The notes beneath the pieces were generated by a model. It ran no database searches, was not told the origin of the DNA, and was given only the letters and a program-made list of their open reading frames with translations. The translations under genes and the position numbers were made by a program. Source: Betaproteobacteria bacterium (GTDB taxonomy: Bacteria; Pseudomonadota; Gammaproteobacteria; Burkholderiales; SG8-39). Taken from it: a DNA stretch of 64,000 nt. The stretch is from the NCBI GenBank assembly GCA_004297625.1, contig SCTY01000012.1, positions 1 to 64,000 of the forward strand, in the 5' to 3' direction. Below are positions 29,869 through 38,848 of the stretch, one piece after another. Numbering within the stretch: the first letter of the stretch is position 1; each line of letters starts with the position of its first letter.

Positions 29869-30432
29869 TCAGTGCGCGCGGCGCTCTTTGCGAACGATGC
29901 TCGCGAGCTCCTGCCGGGCAATATTGAAGTCCTTGTTAATTATAGCGTATTTGAACTCGCCGGCGTGGGTGAGCTCGGCTTGGGCATTGGCCAGGCGCTG
30001 ACGGATGACGCTTTCGGCGTCCTGGCCGCGCCCGCGCAGGCGGCGCTCGAGCTCTTCGAGCGAGGGCGGCAGCACGAAGATGCCGATGCAGTCGGGATAG
30101 AGGCGCCTCACCTGGCGGGCGCCCTGCCAGTCGATCTCGAGGATGAGGTCCTCGCCGCGCTCGAGGGTCTCGGTGATCGCCTTGCGCGAGGTGCCGTAGC
30201 GGTTGCCGTGCACCTCGGCGTTCTCCACGAACTCGCCGCGGTCGCGCATCGCGAGAAACGTCGGCTCGTCGACGAAATGGTATTCGCGGCCGTTCTGCTC
30301 CCCGGGCCGCGGCGTGCGCGTGGTGTAGGAGGTGGAAAGCCTGAGGCCGGGTTCGTCCTCGAGCAGCGCCTTGATGAGCGAAGTCTTGCCTGCGCCCGAG
30401 GGCGCGGTGATTACGAAGAGCTTTCCCTTCAT
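29869..30432 (-). CDS. gmk: Guanylate kinase
   Basis: 187 aa from the ATG overlapping the yicC stop (ATGA). P-loop APSGAGKTS (about 10-18), GMP-binding segment STSYTTRTPRPGEQNGREYH, lid region and IDWQGARQVR are all present. Converts GMP to GDP with ATP. The longer frame to 30492 is rejected because it lacks a ribosome site and overlaps yicC coding sequence. Confidence 0.97.
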   Translation of the reverse strand: MKGKLFVITAPSGAGKTSLIKALLEDEPGLRLSTSYTTRTPRPGEQNGREYHFVDEPTFLAMRDRGEFVENAEVHGNRYGTSRKAITETLERGEDLILEIDWQGARQVRRLYPDCIGIFVLPPSLEELERRLRGRGQDAESVIRQRLANAQAELTHAGEFKYAIINKDFNIARQELASIVRKERRAH

Positions 30433-31319
30433 TCGATGTTCTGCACCTGCTCGCGGATCTGCTCGACCAGCACCTTGAGCTCCAGCGCGCAATCCGAGAC
30501 AGGCTGGCTCGCGGATTTCGAGGCGAGCGTATTCGCCTCGCGATTGAGCTCCTGGGCGACGAAGTCGAGGCGCTTGCCTGCGGCGCCGCCCTTGCCGAGC
30601 GCCCGCTCCACCTCGGCAAGATGCACGCGCAGCCGCTCGAGCTCCTCGTCGACGTCGACCTTGGCGCTGAAGAGGGCGATCTCCGAGCGCACGCGGTCGT
30701 CGTCGCCTCCGCCGATCGCTTCGCGCAGCCGCTCGGTGATTTTCGCCTGGTAGGCGGCGATCGCCTGCGGAACGAGCGGCGCCACTTCCTCGACGCGCCG
30801 GCGCATTGCCGCGACGCGCTCGAGCACGCTCGCCGCGAGCTTCGCGCCCTCGCGGCTGCGCGCCGCCACCAGGTCGTCGAGCGCACGCGAGCAGATGTCC
30901 GCGGTGATCGCGCGCAGCGTTTCTTCATCGGCCGTCTGCTCGGCGATCACGCCCGGCCAGCGCAGCACGTCGGCGATCGAGAGCGCCGCCGCCCCGGGGA
31001 ACGCGGCTTGTGCCTCGGCGGCGAGCGACTTCAGGCGCTCGAGCGCTTCGGCGTTCAGGCGCTCGCGCTTGGCGGCGAGGCTCGCTTCGTTGAGGAAGAA
31101 GCGGCAGTCGATCTTGCCGCGCGCGAGCCGCGCGCCGATCAGCTCGCGCAGCGTCGGCTCTACCGCACGCAGCTCGTCGGCGATGCGGAACTGAAGATCG
31201 AGGAAGCGGGCATTCACGGAGCGCAGCTCGATCGACAGCCTGCCGCGCGGCGAATCGGCCGACGCGGTGGCATAGCCCGTCATGCTTTGAATCGGCTTGG
31301 ACAAGGTGGCGTGCATCAT
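30429..31319 (-). CDS. yicC: YicC-family endoribonuclease
   Basis: 296 aa. N-terminal YicC domain (IQSMTGYATAS, VNARFLDLQFRI) and the DUF1732 C-terminal domain (AQELNREANTLASKS...). Members of the family act as RNA endonucleases linked to small-RNA decay in E. coli. The first ATG pair (31319/31316) is followed by a non-conserved extension before IQSMTGYA. Shares a 29-bp divergent promoter region with rph and is translationally coupled to gmk. Confidence 0.93.
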   Translation of the reverse strand: MMHATLSKPIQSMTGYATASADSPRGRLSIELRSVNARFLDLQFRIADELRAVEPTLRELIGARLARGKIDCRFFLNEASLAAKRERLNAEALERLKSLAAEAQAAFPGAAALSIADVLRWPGVIAEQTADEETLRAITADICSRALDDLVAARSREGAKLAASVLERVAAMRRRVEEVAPLVPQAIAAYQAKITERLREAIGGGDDDRVRSEIALFSAKVDVDEELERLRVHLAEVERALGKGGAAGKRLDFVAQELNREANTLASKSASQPVSDCALELKVLVEQIREQVQNIE

Positions 31320-31348
31320 AGCGCCACCGCGATGGGATAATCCATTCG

Positions 31349-32065
31349 ATGAGACCGAGCGGAAGAAAACCCGACGAGCTGCGCGCGGTGCGCATCCAGC
31401 GCGGCTACACGCGCCACGCCGAGGGCTCGGTGCTGGTCGAGTTCGGCGACACGCGCGTGCTGTGCACGGCGAGCGTCGAGGAGCGCGTGCCGCCTTTCCT
31501 GAAGGACAGCGGCCGCGGCTGGGTCACCGCCGAGTACGGGATGCTCCCGCGCTCGACCAATACGCGCACCGAGCGCGAGGCGGCGCGCGGCAGGCAGTCG
31601 GGACGCACGCAGGAAATCCAGCGCCTCATCGGCCGCGCGCTGCGCGCGGTGGTCGACCTTTCGGCCGTGGGTCCGCGAACCCTCCAGATCGATTGCGACG
31701 TGCTGCAGGCCGACGGCGGCACGCGCACCGCCGCGATCACCGGCGCCTTCGTGGCGCTGCACGACGCTTTTACGTGGTTACAGAAGAAGAATTTATTGGT
31801 TCGGCTTCCGATAAGGGACTTTGTTGCTGCCGTGTCGGTCGGCGTCCACGAGGGCGCCGCGGTTCTCGATCTCGACTACGCCGAGGATTCGGCCTGCGGC
31901 TGCGACATGAACGTGGTGATGACCGGCAGCGGCCGCTTCGTCGAGGTGCAGGGCACCGCCGAGGGCGAGACTTTCTCGCGCGAAGAGATGGATGCTTTAT
32001 TGAAGTTGGCACAAACAGGCATTGCGCAGTTGGTGGCGCATCAGAAACGCGCCTTGGGGTTGTGA
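31349..32065 (+). CDS. rph: RNase PH
   Basis: 238 aa. Typical start [19 protein letters not shown], the phosphate-binding [19 protein letters not shown] stretch and [19 protein letters not shown] 3'-exoribonuclease that trims tRNA 3' ends phosphorolytically. Divergent from yicC, and its stop overlaps the GTG of rdgB. Confidence 0.96.
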   Translation: MRPSGRKPDELRAVRIQRGYTRHAEGSVLVEFGDTRVLCTASVEERVPPFLKDSGRGWVTAEYGMLPRSTNTRTEREAARGRQSGRTQEIQRLIGRALRAVVDLSAVGPRTLQIDCDVLQADGGTRTAAITGAFVALHDAFTWLQKKNLLVRLPIRDFVAAVSVGVHEGAAVLDLDYAEDSACGCDMNVVMTGSGRFVEVQGTAEGETFSREEMDALLKLAQTGIAQLVAHQKRALGL

Positions 32066-32661
32066 AGCTCGTTCTCGCCAGCGGCAACCCCGGCAAGCTG
32101 CGGGAGATCGGGGCGTTGCTTGTTCCGCTCGGCATCGAGCTCGTTCCGCAGGCGCAACTGGGCATCGCCGAGGCCGAGGAGCCGCACGATACGTTTCTCG
32201 AAAACGCGCTCGTGAAGGCGCGCCACGCGAGTCGCGCGAGCGGCCTGCCCGCGCTCGCGGACGATTCGGGCCTTTGCGTTCCCGCCCTGGGCGGCGAGCC
32301 GGGGGTGCACTCGGCGTACTTTGCGGGCCGCGAGGGCGCGCGCGCCGAGCGCGATGCCCGAAACAACGAAAAGCTGCTTGCGCTGGTCAAAGAAGCAAGG
32401 AGCGCCTACTACGCCTGCGTCATGGTGCTGGTGAAGCACGCCGACGATCCGCTGCCGCTGGTGGCCGAAGGCCTCTGGCACGGGGAGATCGCACGCGCGC
32501 CGCGCGGCGCGAACGGCTTCGGCTACGACCCGCTGTTCTTCCTGCCGACGCTCGGCAAGACGGCGGCCGAGCTCGACCCGGCGGAAAAGAACCGCATCAG
32601 CCACCGCGCGAAGGCGCTTTACAGGCTGCTGGAATTGCTGCGTGACCCCGATCGTTCTTGA
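32062..32661 (+). CDS. rdgB: RdgB/HAM1 dITP/XTP pyrophosphatase
   Basis: 199 aa, GTG start overlapping the rph [17 protein letters not shown] at the N-terminus, the [11 protein letters not shown] and [14 protein letters not shown] motifs, GFGYDPLFF and the SHRAKAL end are all conserved. Removes inosine and xanthosine triphosphates from nucleotide pools. Overlaps hemW by 20 bp. Confidence 0.96.
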   Translation: MKLVLASGNPGKLREIGALLVPLGIELVPQAQLGIAEAEEPHDTFLENALVKARHASRASGLPALADDSGLCVPALGGEPGVHSAYFAGREGARAERDARNNEKLLALVKEARSAYYACVMVLVKHADDPLPLVAEGLWHGEIARAPRGANGFGYDPLFFLPTLGKTAAELDPAEKNRISHRAKALYRLLELLRDPDRS

Positions 32662-33805
32662 CCGCCCCGGCGGGATAAAGCTCGCCGTGCTGCCGCCGCT
32701 CGCGCTGTACGTGCACATCCCGTGGTGTGTGCGCAAATGCCCCTATTGCGATTTCAATTCCCACGAGCGCACGGGAGCGCTTCCGGAAAAGGAATACGTC
32801 GAGCGCCTGATGCGCGACATCGAAGAATCGCTGCCCTGGGTGTGGGGCCGGCGCGTGGTGAGCGTGTTCATCGGCGGTGGCACGCCGAGCCTGTTTTCGG
32901 CGGAGTCCATCGATGCGCTGCTTTCGGGCGTGCGCGCGCGGCTGCCGCTCGAGCCGGATGCGGAAATCACCCTGGAAGCCAACCCGGGTACGGTCGAGGC
33001 GGCACGCTTCCGCGGCTTCCGTGAGGCCGGCGTGAACCGGATTTCCATTGGCGTGCAAAGCTTCGATGACCGCATGCTGCGCGCGCTTGGCCGCATCCAT
33101 TCGGCCGAGGAGGCGTTGCGCGCCGTGGACGCTGCGCTCGCCAGCTTCGACAACGTGAACGTCGACCTGATGTACGCCCTTCCGGGGCAGACCGCCGAGA
33201 TGGCCCGTGCGGACCTGGAGCGGGTAATAACTTTTTCTGTGCCCCATGTTTCCGCCTACCAGCTCACGATCGAGCCGAACACCGTCTTCTGGAGCCGGCC
33301 GCCGACGCTCCCGGAGCACGACGCGGCCGCGGACATGCAGCTTGCGCTCGAGGAGCTCCTCGGCGCGGCGGGCTACCAGCATTACGAGACCTCCGCGTTT
33401 GCCCGCCCGGGAAGGCGCTGCCGGCACAACTTGAACTACTGGCAGTTCGGCGATTACCTCGGCCTCGGCGCCGGAGCGCACGGCAAGGTGAGCTTCCCGG
33501 ACCGGGTGACGCGCCACGCGCGCGCGAAGCAGCCGGCCGAGTACATGAAAGCCGACGCGAAGGCCGAGGAAAGCGTGGTCGCGGCACGCGAGCTGCCGTT
33601 CGAGTTCATGCTCAACGCGCTGCGCCTGGTGGAGGGATTCCCGCCCGCCCTTTTCGTCGAGCGCACTGGTCTTCCCCTCGCGGTGGTCGAGCGGGAACTC
33701 CGGACAGCGGAAAGCAAGGGACTGCTCGAGCGCGACTGGAAGAGCATCCGCCCCACGGCCCGCGGGCGGCGCTTTCTCAACGAGCTATTGCAGGGTTTTC
33801 TCTAG
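32642..33805 (+). CDS. hemW: HemW heme chaperone (radical SAM, formerly HemN-like)
   Basis: 387 aa from GTG. Radical-SAM cluster motif CVRKCPYC (C29, C33, C36), GGGTPSLF, EANPGT and GVQSFDDRMLRALGR. The presence of RCRHNLNYW identifies the HemW subgroup, which inserts heme into respiratory proteins rather than acting as coproporphyrinogen dehydrogenase. The Cys that follows the cluster in true HemN (CxxxCxxCxC) is Phe here (YCDF), in line with HemW. Convergent with trmB, overlapping by 21 bp. Confidence 0.95.
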   Translation: MTPIVLDRPGGIKLAVLPPLALYVHIPWCVRKCPYCDFNSHERTGALPEKEYVERLMRDIEESLPWVWGRRVVSVFIGGGTPSLFSAESIDALLSGVRARLPLEPDAEITLEANPGTVEAARFRGFREAGVNRISIGVQSFDDRMLRALGRIHSAEEALRAVDAALASFDNVNVDLMYALPGQTAEMARADLERVITFSVPHVSAYQLTIEPNTVFWSRPPTLPEHDAAADMQLALEELLGAAGYQHYETSAFARPGRRCRHNLNYWQFGDYLGLGAGAHGKVSFPDRVTRHARAKQPAEYMKADAKAEESVVAARELPFEFMLNALRLVEGFPPALFVERTGLPLAVVERELRTAESKGLLERDWKSIRPTARGRRFLNELLQGFL

Positions 33806-34447
33806 CCGAAAGTACAGATCGCGGATCGGATGGCCAAGGCGCCTGCCGCGCGCCTCGAACTTCGTCGCCGGCCGGAGCGCGAACCCGCCTTCGACTTCCC
33901 GGAAATTCTCGTGCTCTGAAAAGACGTGCCTTATATGGTCGGCGTAGTCGGGCCAGTCGGTCGCGGCATGCAGCACGCCGCTCGGGGCGAGCTTGCGCGC
34001 GGCGAGCGCAGCGAACTGCGGCTGCACGAGACGGCGCTTGTGGTGGCGCTTCTTCGGCCAGGGATCGGGGAAGAAAAGATGGATCGCCGCGAGCGAGGCG
34101 TCCGGGATCATGCGCTCGAGGACTTCCACTGCGTCGTGGCGCACCACCCGCAGGTTGCGCAAATCCTTCGACGCGATGCGATTGAGCAGGCTGCCAATGC
34201 CGGGCCCGTGTACTTCGACGGCGATGAAATCCGCCTCGGCATGCGCTTCGGCGATCGCCGCGGTGGTCTCGCCCATGCCCGAGCCGATCTCGAGCACGAG
34301 GGGCGCTGTTCTTCCGAAAACCTGAACCGGTGAGAGCGGCTCGCCGGTGAACGGCAGGCCGTACTTCGGATAAAGCTGTTCCAACGCACGACGCTGCGCC
34401 GGCGTGGTTCGACCCTGCCTTAGAACATAGCTGCGGATAGGCCGCAC
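33785..34447 (-). CDS. trmB: tRNA (guanine-46-N7)-methyltransferase
   Basis: 220 aa. Begins RPIRSYVLRQGRTTPAQ, SAM-binding LEIGSGMGETTAAIAEAHAE, then IHLFFPDPWPKKRHHKRRL, the hallmark catalytic/tRNA-binding block of TrmB. Methylates N7 of G46 in the variable loop of tRNAs. Follows thiG by 27 bp in the same direction. Confidence 0.97.
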   Translation of the reverse strand: MRPIRSYVLRQGRTTPAQRRALEQLYPKYGLPFTGEPLSPVQVFGRTAPLVLEIGSGMGETTAAIAEAHAEADFIAVEVHGPGIGSLLNRIASKDLRNLRVVRHDAVEVLERMIPDASLAAIHLFFPDPWPKKRHHKRRLVQPQFAALAARKLAPSGVLHAATDWPDYADHIRHVFSEHENFREVEGGFALRPATKFEARGRRLGHPIRDLYFRLEKTLQ

Positions 34448-34474
34448 TTACGAGCGCCGTGTGCGAGCCACGGC

Positions 34475-35269
34475 TTAAGCGGCCTTCGGCGCGATCTTCC
34501 CTTCGGTGGGCGAGCTCGGCGTCGCCGCGTAGAGCTTCTTCGGCATGCGGCCGGCGAGGAACGCCTCGCGTCCGGCCTCGACCGCTTTTTTCATCGCCGC
34601 CGCCATGCGGACGGGGTCGCGCGCCGCGGCGATCGCGGTGTTCATGAGAACGCCGTCGCAACCGAGCTCCATGGCGATTGCGGCGTCCGAGGCGGTTCCG
34701 ACGCCCGCGTCGACGAGCACGGGAACCTTCACCTTCTCGATCACGAGCTGCAGGTTCCAGGGGTTCAGGATCCCCATCCCCGAGCCGATCAGCGAGGCAA
34801 GCGGCATCACGGCGACGCAGCCGATCGCTTCGAGCATTTGCGCCTGGATCGGGTCGTCGGAGCAATAGACCATCACCTTGAAGCCGTCCTTCACCAGCGT
34901 CTGCGCGGCCTGGAGGGTCTCCGGCATGTTCGGGTACAGCGTTTGCGGGTCGCCCAGCACTTCCAGCTTCACGAGGTCGTGCCCGTCGAGAAGCTCGCGC
35001 GCCAGCCGCAGCGTGCGCACTGCGTCCGCCGCGGTATAGCAGCCGGCGGTATTCGGTAGGTACGTGTACTTGGATGGGGGAAGCGCGTCGAGCATGCTCG
35101 GCTCGTTGCGGTTCTGGCCGATGTTGGTGCGGCGGATCGCCACAGTGACGATCGCGGCACCCGAGGCATCCACGGCGGCGCGCGTTTCGGCGAAATCCCG
35201 GTATTTCCCGGTGCCTACGAGCAGGCGCGAGCCATAGCTCTTGCCCGCGACGACGAGAGCGTCTTTCAT
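34475..35269 (-). CDS. thiG: Thiazole synthase ThiG
   Basis: 264 aa from the ATG at 35269, which has an AGGAGGTTGAG ribosome site; the upstream extension is discarded. Conserved [27 protein letters not shown], active-site Lys in [10 protein letters not shown], and [20 protein letters not shown]. Builds the thiazole phosphate of thiamine from deoxyxylulose phosphate, dehydroglycine and ThiS thiocarboxylate. The family ends near residue 256; here a short Ala/Pro-rich tail is added. Confidence 0.97.
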   Translation of the reverse strand: MKDALVVAGKSYGSRLLVGTGKYRDFAETRAAVDASGAAIVTVAIRRTNIGQNRNEPSMLDALPPSKYTYLPNTAGCYTAADAVRTLRLARELLDGHDLVKLEVLGDPQTLYPNMPETLQAAQTLVKDGFKVMVYCSDDPIQAQMLEAIGCVAVMPLASLIGSGMGILNPWNLQLVIEKVKVPVLVDAGVGTASDAAIAMELGCDGVLMNTAIAAARDPVRMAAAMKKAVEAGREAFLAGRMPKKLYAATPSSPTEGKIAPKAA

Positions 35270-35270
35270 C

Positions 35271-35474
35271 TCAACCTCCTCCCACCGCAACCACGATCTC
35301 GAGCCGGTCGCCCTCCGCGACCAGCGTGCGTGCGTGCGCGCTGCGCGGGACGATTTCGCCGTTTCGCTCGACCGCGATTTTCTTGCCAGCGAGCTCGAGC
35401 CGCGCGAGCAGCGACGAGACGTCGAGGGGCCGCTCCAGCCAGTGCGCGGCGCCGTTCACGGTGATTTGAATCAT
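35271..35474 (-). CDS. thiS: ThiS sulfur-carrier protein
   Basis: 67 aa from the ATG at 35474 ([12 protein letters not shown]). A ubiquitin-like fold ending in VAVGGG, so the required C-terminal Gly-Gly for adenylation and thiocarboxylation is intact. The codons for the last glycines also form the ribosome site of thiG, one base beyond whose start the thiS stop lies. Divergent from the DUF481 gene. Confidence 0.93.
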   Translation of the reverse strand: MIQITVNGAAHWLERPLDVSSLLARLELAGKKIAVERNGEIVPRSAHARTLVAEGDRLEIVVAVGGG

Positions 35475-35551
35475 GAACGCCAATGATACCGCGCGGAACT
35501 CGCGCCGGCGGCCGGCTGTCCGCTCCGAAACGACACGGAAGGACCTCCCGG

Positions 35552-36571
35552 ATGCAGCGGACCTGGCGCAGCGCGTGCTTTTTGTTGGCTCTTCTCAGCC
35601 TGCCTGCGCTGGCCGACGAGGTGCGGCTCGCGAACGGCGACCGCATTTCCGGCGAGCTGAAGGCGAAGACGGGCGACAAGCTCGTAGTGAGCACCTCGTA
35701 TGCCGGGGACATCGAGATCCGCTGGAGCGAGGTCGTGTCCGTCGCGACCACGCACCCGGTGGAGCTGATGCTCGAGGGCCGCAAAAGCCCGCTGCGCGGG
35801 GTTCTGCAGCCGCTCTACGGCAGCGGAGCGCTCGTCGTCGACGACAAGGGCGGGGCCGTCGAGATCGCGCTGCGCGACGTGGCGCTCCTCAATCCCAAGC
35901 CCTACAAGAGCGGCCGCGGCGTCGAGTACACCGGGCGCGCCCTGCTTTCGGCCGCCTACACGCGCGGCAACGCGCAGAGCAGCCAGCTGCAAGGCGACGC
36001 GGAGTTCAATGCGCGCGCCAAGCGCTACCGCTACGGCGTTTCGGGGAAATTGGACCGCCGCGACGAGCGCACGGCGGGCGCGCGCACCGCGTGGCTCGCG
36101 GGCGCGCACTACGACCGCTTCCTCGACGAGCGCCGGTTCAACTATGTGCGCGGCTCCGTGGAGCACGACCGCGCGAAGGATATCGATCGGCGCACGGCGC
36201 TCGGCGGGGGCCACGGCTTGCAGCTCCTCGATTCTCCCGCCGCCAGCCTCTCGGTGCGCGCCGGCCTCGACTATGTCACGGTGAAGCGGCTGGCGGCCGC
36301 CGACGAAGGCTATCCCGCCGCCGGCTGGGGCGTGAAGGCGGGCTTCGCGCCCTGGGGACCGCGCATCCAGCTCTTCCACGAGCACGAGGGATTCTGGAAC
36401 CTCGAGGACCGCGCCTCGGTGGTGCTGCGCTCGAAAACCGGGCTGCGCGTGCCGATCACCGGCGGACTCAACGCGACCGCCCAGCTCAACGTCGACTGGG
36501 ACCGCACGCCGGCTCCGGGACGCGCGGCCACCGACTCGACGCTGCTCTTCGGCGTGGACTACGCGTTCTGA
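35552..36571 (+). CDS. DUF481-family (YdiY-like) outer-membrane protein
   Basis: 339 aa from the ATG at 35552, which opens a signal peptide (WRSACFLLALLSLPALA). Two short beta repeats (RLANGDRISGELKAKTGD, about 28-100) precede a predicted beta-barrel domain of about 220 aa ending in the outer-membrane signature DYAF with terminal Phe. GRALLSAAYTRGNAQSSQL fits the DUF481 family. Role unknown; family members are often salt- or acid-induced. Confidence 0.8.
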   Translation: MQRTWRSACFLLALLSLPALADEVRLANGDRISGELKAKTGDKLVVSTSYAGDIEIRWSEVVSVATTHPVELMLEGRKSPLRGVLQPLYGSGALVVDDKGGAVEIALRDVALLNPKPYKSGRGVEYTGRALLSAAYTRGNAQSSQLQGDAEFNARAKRYRYGVSGKLDRRDERTAGARTAWLAGAHYDRFLDERRFNYVRGSVEHDRAKDIDRRTALGGGHGLQLLDSPAASLSVRAGLDYVTVKRLAAADEGYPAAGWGVKAGFAPWGPRIQLFHEHEGFWNLEDRASVVLRSKTGLRVPITGGLNATAQLNVDWDRTPAPGRAATDSTLLFGVDYAF

Positions 36572-36572
36572 A

Positions 36573-36824
36573 TCAGCGGCGCTCGCGATCCTCGATGCGC
36601 TGTGAGGGCGTGATGTCTTCGAACTCGCCCTCTATGATGATGCTGCCGCCGCGCGAACGCGCGCCGCGATGCAGGCCCAGCTTGCGTGAGCGCCACCACA
36701 GCCAGGCCCAGACGCCCAGGCCGGCGACGATGAGCAGCGCGAGCGCAACCGAGGCAAAGACGAATGCCGCGATGAAAAGCAGGATTCCGAGAGCCGCGCC
36801 TATGAGGCGCTGGAGAAGACCCAT
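36573..36824 (-). CDS. Small membrane protein of unknown function
   Basis: 83 aa from the ATG at 36824. Two adjoining hydrophobic segments (about 9-28 and 28-44), then a basic and acidic cytoplasmic tail (RSRGGSIIIEGEFEDI). Stop is 1 bp from that of the convergent DUF481 gene. Resembles many short betaproteobacterial membrane proteins; function not predictable. Confidence 0.65.
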   Translation of the reverse strand: MGLLQRLIGAALGILLFIAAFVFASVALALLIVAGLGVWAWLWWRSRKLGLHRGARSRGGSIIIEGEFEDITPSQRIEDRERR

Positions 36825-36845
36825 CAGAGTAAGATTGCGCCTCCG

Positions 36846-36932
36846 CGGGTGTAGTTCAATGGCAGAACGGCAGTTTCCCAAAAACCGAATGCGAGAGGGG
36901 AAGCTGCCGAACCACCATTGAACACCCCCGCT
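36846..36932 (+). pseudogene. Broken tRNA-Gly(CCC) converted into an imperfect hairpin
   Basis: Bases 36846-36882 are a good tRNA-Gly 5' half: acceptor GCGGGTG, D arm TAGTTCAATGGCAGAAC, anticodon loop TTCCCAA. Then the anticodon 3' strand, variable loop and T arm are absent. Instead 36898-36932 is an imperfect inverted copy of the same 5' half (TTCAATGG, CGGCAG and TTCCC are all mirrored), so the RNA would fold into one long stem. No T loop TTCGANN is present. Not a functional tRNA in normal form. Confidence 0.7.
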
Positions 36933-37030
36933 TACGGTGTCCTGAGGTTTTGAGGCCACCTTTGGTGCCGATCGTTGACCTCGACGAGTAATCGTGCAGG
37001 TCTGGCATCATTACGTTTCAGCAGCAGACC

Positions 37031-37104
37031 GCGGCCTTCGTATAGTGGCAATACCCGAGCTTCCCAAGCTCGAGACGCGGGTTCGATCCCCGCAGGCCGC
37101 TCCA
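37031..37104 (+). tRNA. tRNA-Gly (CCC)
   Basis: 74 nt with encoded CCA. Acceptor GCGGCCT/AGGCCGC fully paired, anticodon stem CGAGC/GCTCG around TTCCCAA (anticodon CCC), T loop TTCGATC. It lies about 100 bp after the broken tRNA-Gly and at the left edge of the lower-GC accessory region, where an island could have integrated. Confidence 0.95.
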
Positions 37105-37403
37105 CCTTTGGCTGGTGATCCCCTTTAACGCCATGTGGCTTTGGGTCTGGAGAATGGGGTTCCAGCAGCCTAAAGTTCGCCCATACCTCAGTGGGTTAGT
37201 CGCTTGTTGACCCAGTGGACCAATCGGTGGAATGTGGTCGACAAGGGAAATCTCTGTCGTTCTTCACGACACCATTCACGTTAAACCTTCTTCCGTGCAT
37301 TCACCTCGGCCGCGGTCCTGACCAATCAGCGAACGAATCGCCTTCAGCTCCGTGCCGCTCGAGTGCGCCTCACCCCTTACCCTGAATCTGTATTCCACGA
37401 GTA
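37105..37403. other. Non-coding stretch after tRNA-Gly
   Basis: About 300 bp with no supported ORF on either strand and lower GC than the housekeeping region to the left. No second copy of the tRNA-Gly 3' end was found further right in the region. Confidence 0.45.
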
Positions 37404-37538
37404 CTACTTGTTCCCTTGTCTCTTCATCAATGTGATCATCGACTTTCTGAAGGCTTCGCGCTCAACGTTGGGAACGCCGTAAACGTTCCGGAGTGCGATG
37501 ACCAGCTCGTCGTATTCGTCAAGTGGTTTTGTTGTCAT
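37404..37538 (-). CDS. 44-aa small protein, unknown
   Basis: ATG at 37538 with AAGGAG eight bases upstream; 44 codons to TAG. The charged peptide begins MTTKPLDEYDELVIALRN and continues with a basic helix (RKSMITLMKRQ). An upstream palindrome and a terminator isolate it from the FAH gene, so it appears to be its own transcription unit. No family recognised. Confidence 0.5.
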   Translation of the reverse strand: MTTKPLDEYDELVIALRNVYGVPNVEREAFRKSMITLMKRQGNK

Positions 37539-37553
37539 TAGTTGGTCTCCTTC

Positions 37554-37567
37554 GATGTATTTACATC
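37554..37567. promoter_or_regulatory. Palindromic operator candidate
   Basis: GATGTA-TT-TACATC, 6-bp arms, directly upstream of the ribosome site of the 44-aa gene. Its position over the expected promoter suggests repression or activation of that gene; the regulator is unknown. Confidence 0.4.
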
Positions 37568-37601
37568 AAAGACCAACGCTGGAACGACCAACAACCAGCA
37601 C

Positions 37602-37632
37602 AAAAAACAAGCCCAGGTTGTCCCTGGGCTTG
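37602..37632 (-). terminator. Rho-independent terminator of the FAH operon
   Basis: On the minus strand a 10-bp stem CAAGCCCAGG/CCTGGGCTTG with a 5-nt loop is followed by TTTTTTG. It lies about 150 bp beyond the FAH stop. Confidence 0.85.
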
Positions 37633-37672
37633 GTAACTCGCTTACTTCCTGACCGACTCTTAGCTAGACGAT

Positions 37673-37689
37673 CAGCTTAGAGAGGTGAT
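37673..37689. repeat. 17-bp direct repeat, left copy
   Basis: CAGCTTAGAGAGGTGAT, identical and in the same orientation at 44554-44570. The two copies bracket all six intact cassette genes: this copy is 95 bp from the FAH stop, the other 174 bp after the oxidoreductase stop. Confidence 0.7.
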
Positions 37690-37783
37690 TGTTTTGGTGT
37701 GACGGTCGCTTACTCCAATACTTCGGACGAAGAGCGCGTTGGGACCGTCGCTTCTTTAGACGTTACGACCGCTGCCACTGTTT

Positions 37784-38770
37784 TTATACGATTGTATTTT
37801 CCAAAACGCCCAAACCCTCCACCTCAAACCGAACAATGTCACCACGCTTAAGCCAGCCACCGGTATTTTCTGGACGCAATTCCATTATGCAACCCGTACC
37901 GCAGGTTCCTGACGCGATGTAATCGCCTGGCATAAGCATCGCATTACGGGAAGCTCGCTCTATCATCGCGGCGAACGAATGATACATATCTGTGGAATTG
38001 GCTTCGGAAGTCTTCTTTCTGTTTACCCAAGCTTGCATTACCAGATGAACCTTGCCATCGGCCCCCCGTTTAGCTGACAGTTCGTCTGGCGTTACCAAGT
38101 ACGGTCCGAAGGAGGTCGCAAAATCCTTACCCTTGGTTGGGCCAAGATTCAGCTGCATTTCTTCTCTTTGCCAATCACGAGCGGACCAATCGTTGCATAT
38201 CGTATATCCCGCAATAAATTGGTCTGCTTCCTGTCTCGAAATATCCTGCCCGCCGTTAGCAATGACTATCGCCAACTCAAGCTCGAAATCCAATTCATTG
38301 GTACCGTGCGGATACTTGATATTCGCGCCGTGCCCGTAGAGCGCGTTCGGATTCGAAAGGTAAAAGACGGGAAACCGGTACCAATCAGGATGAATATCCA
38401 GTCCGCGCTGCTTCCTTGACGCCTTGACGTGCTGCTCGAAAGCGTAGAAGTCGCGAAAAGTGCTCGGGTTTAATACCGGCGGGAGAAATTCTAGGGCCTC
38501 AGGATTGTGTACCAGAGCACGGCCGTCCACGCGGAGCTCACTAATGTCCCGGCCGACAAGACATTGCCTCAAGTCATTAAAACCTGCGAGGTTGGCCTGC
38601 CAGGACGTCAGAGCATCTTTCAACACGAAGGGCAAGCTCAAAAACTCACTCCTCGCGGCGTTGTTCTTTAGCCATTGGGCCGCTCTCTGCATGTCCACCA
38701 CCAGCGCGTCCATCAGAAATCCTAGGCGCTCAGTGCGCGTGTCACTGTCGCGGTAAGTGAGAAATTTCAC
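37784..38770 (-). CDS. Fumarylacetoacetate hydrolase (FAH)-family protein
   Basis: 328 aa. N-terminal domain (1-90) of the FAA-hydrolase type, then the FAH fold with metal-binding acids in NELDFELELAIVI, SARDWQREEM and GPTKGKDFATSFGPYLVT, and the end SGTCGTGC...LKRGDIVRFEVEGLG. Family members hydrolyse or decarboxylate C-C bonds in acylpyruvates and related oxo-acids, often after ring opening of aromatics. Last gene of a four-gene minus-strand operon; followed by a strong terminator. Substrate not predictable. Confidence 0.88.
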   Translation of the reverse strand: MKFLTYRDSDTRTERLGFLMDALVVDMQRAAQWLKNNAARSEFLSLPFVLKDALTSWQANLAGFNDLRQCLVGRDISELRVDGRALVHNPEALEFLPPVLNPSTFRDFYAFEQHVKASRKQRGLDIHPDWYRFPVFYLSNPNALYGHGANIKYPHGTNELDFELELAIVIANGGQDISRQEADQFIAGYTICNDWSARDWQREEMQLNLGPTKGKDFATSFGPYLVTPDELSAKRGADGKVHLVMQAWVNRKKTSEANSTDMYHSFAAMIERASRNAMLMPGDYIASGTCGTGCIMELRPENTGGWLKRGDIVRFEVEGLGVLENTIV

Positions 38771-38848
38771 GCAAAGTTTCTCGGCGATTGGTTTAGGCCA
38801 ACATGTATCAAATGATTGAGACCGGTGATCATTACAGCGGCAATTCCC

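Noticed and set aside
36846..36932. Functional tRNA-Gly or intron-containing tRNA
   Set aside because: There is no T arm or 3' acceptor with a proper T loop anywhere within the next 100 bp before the next tRNA, and no intron features.
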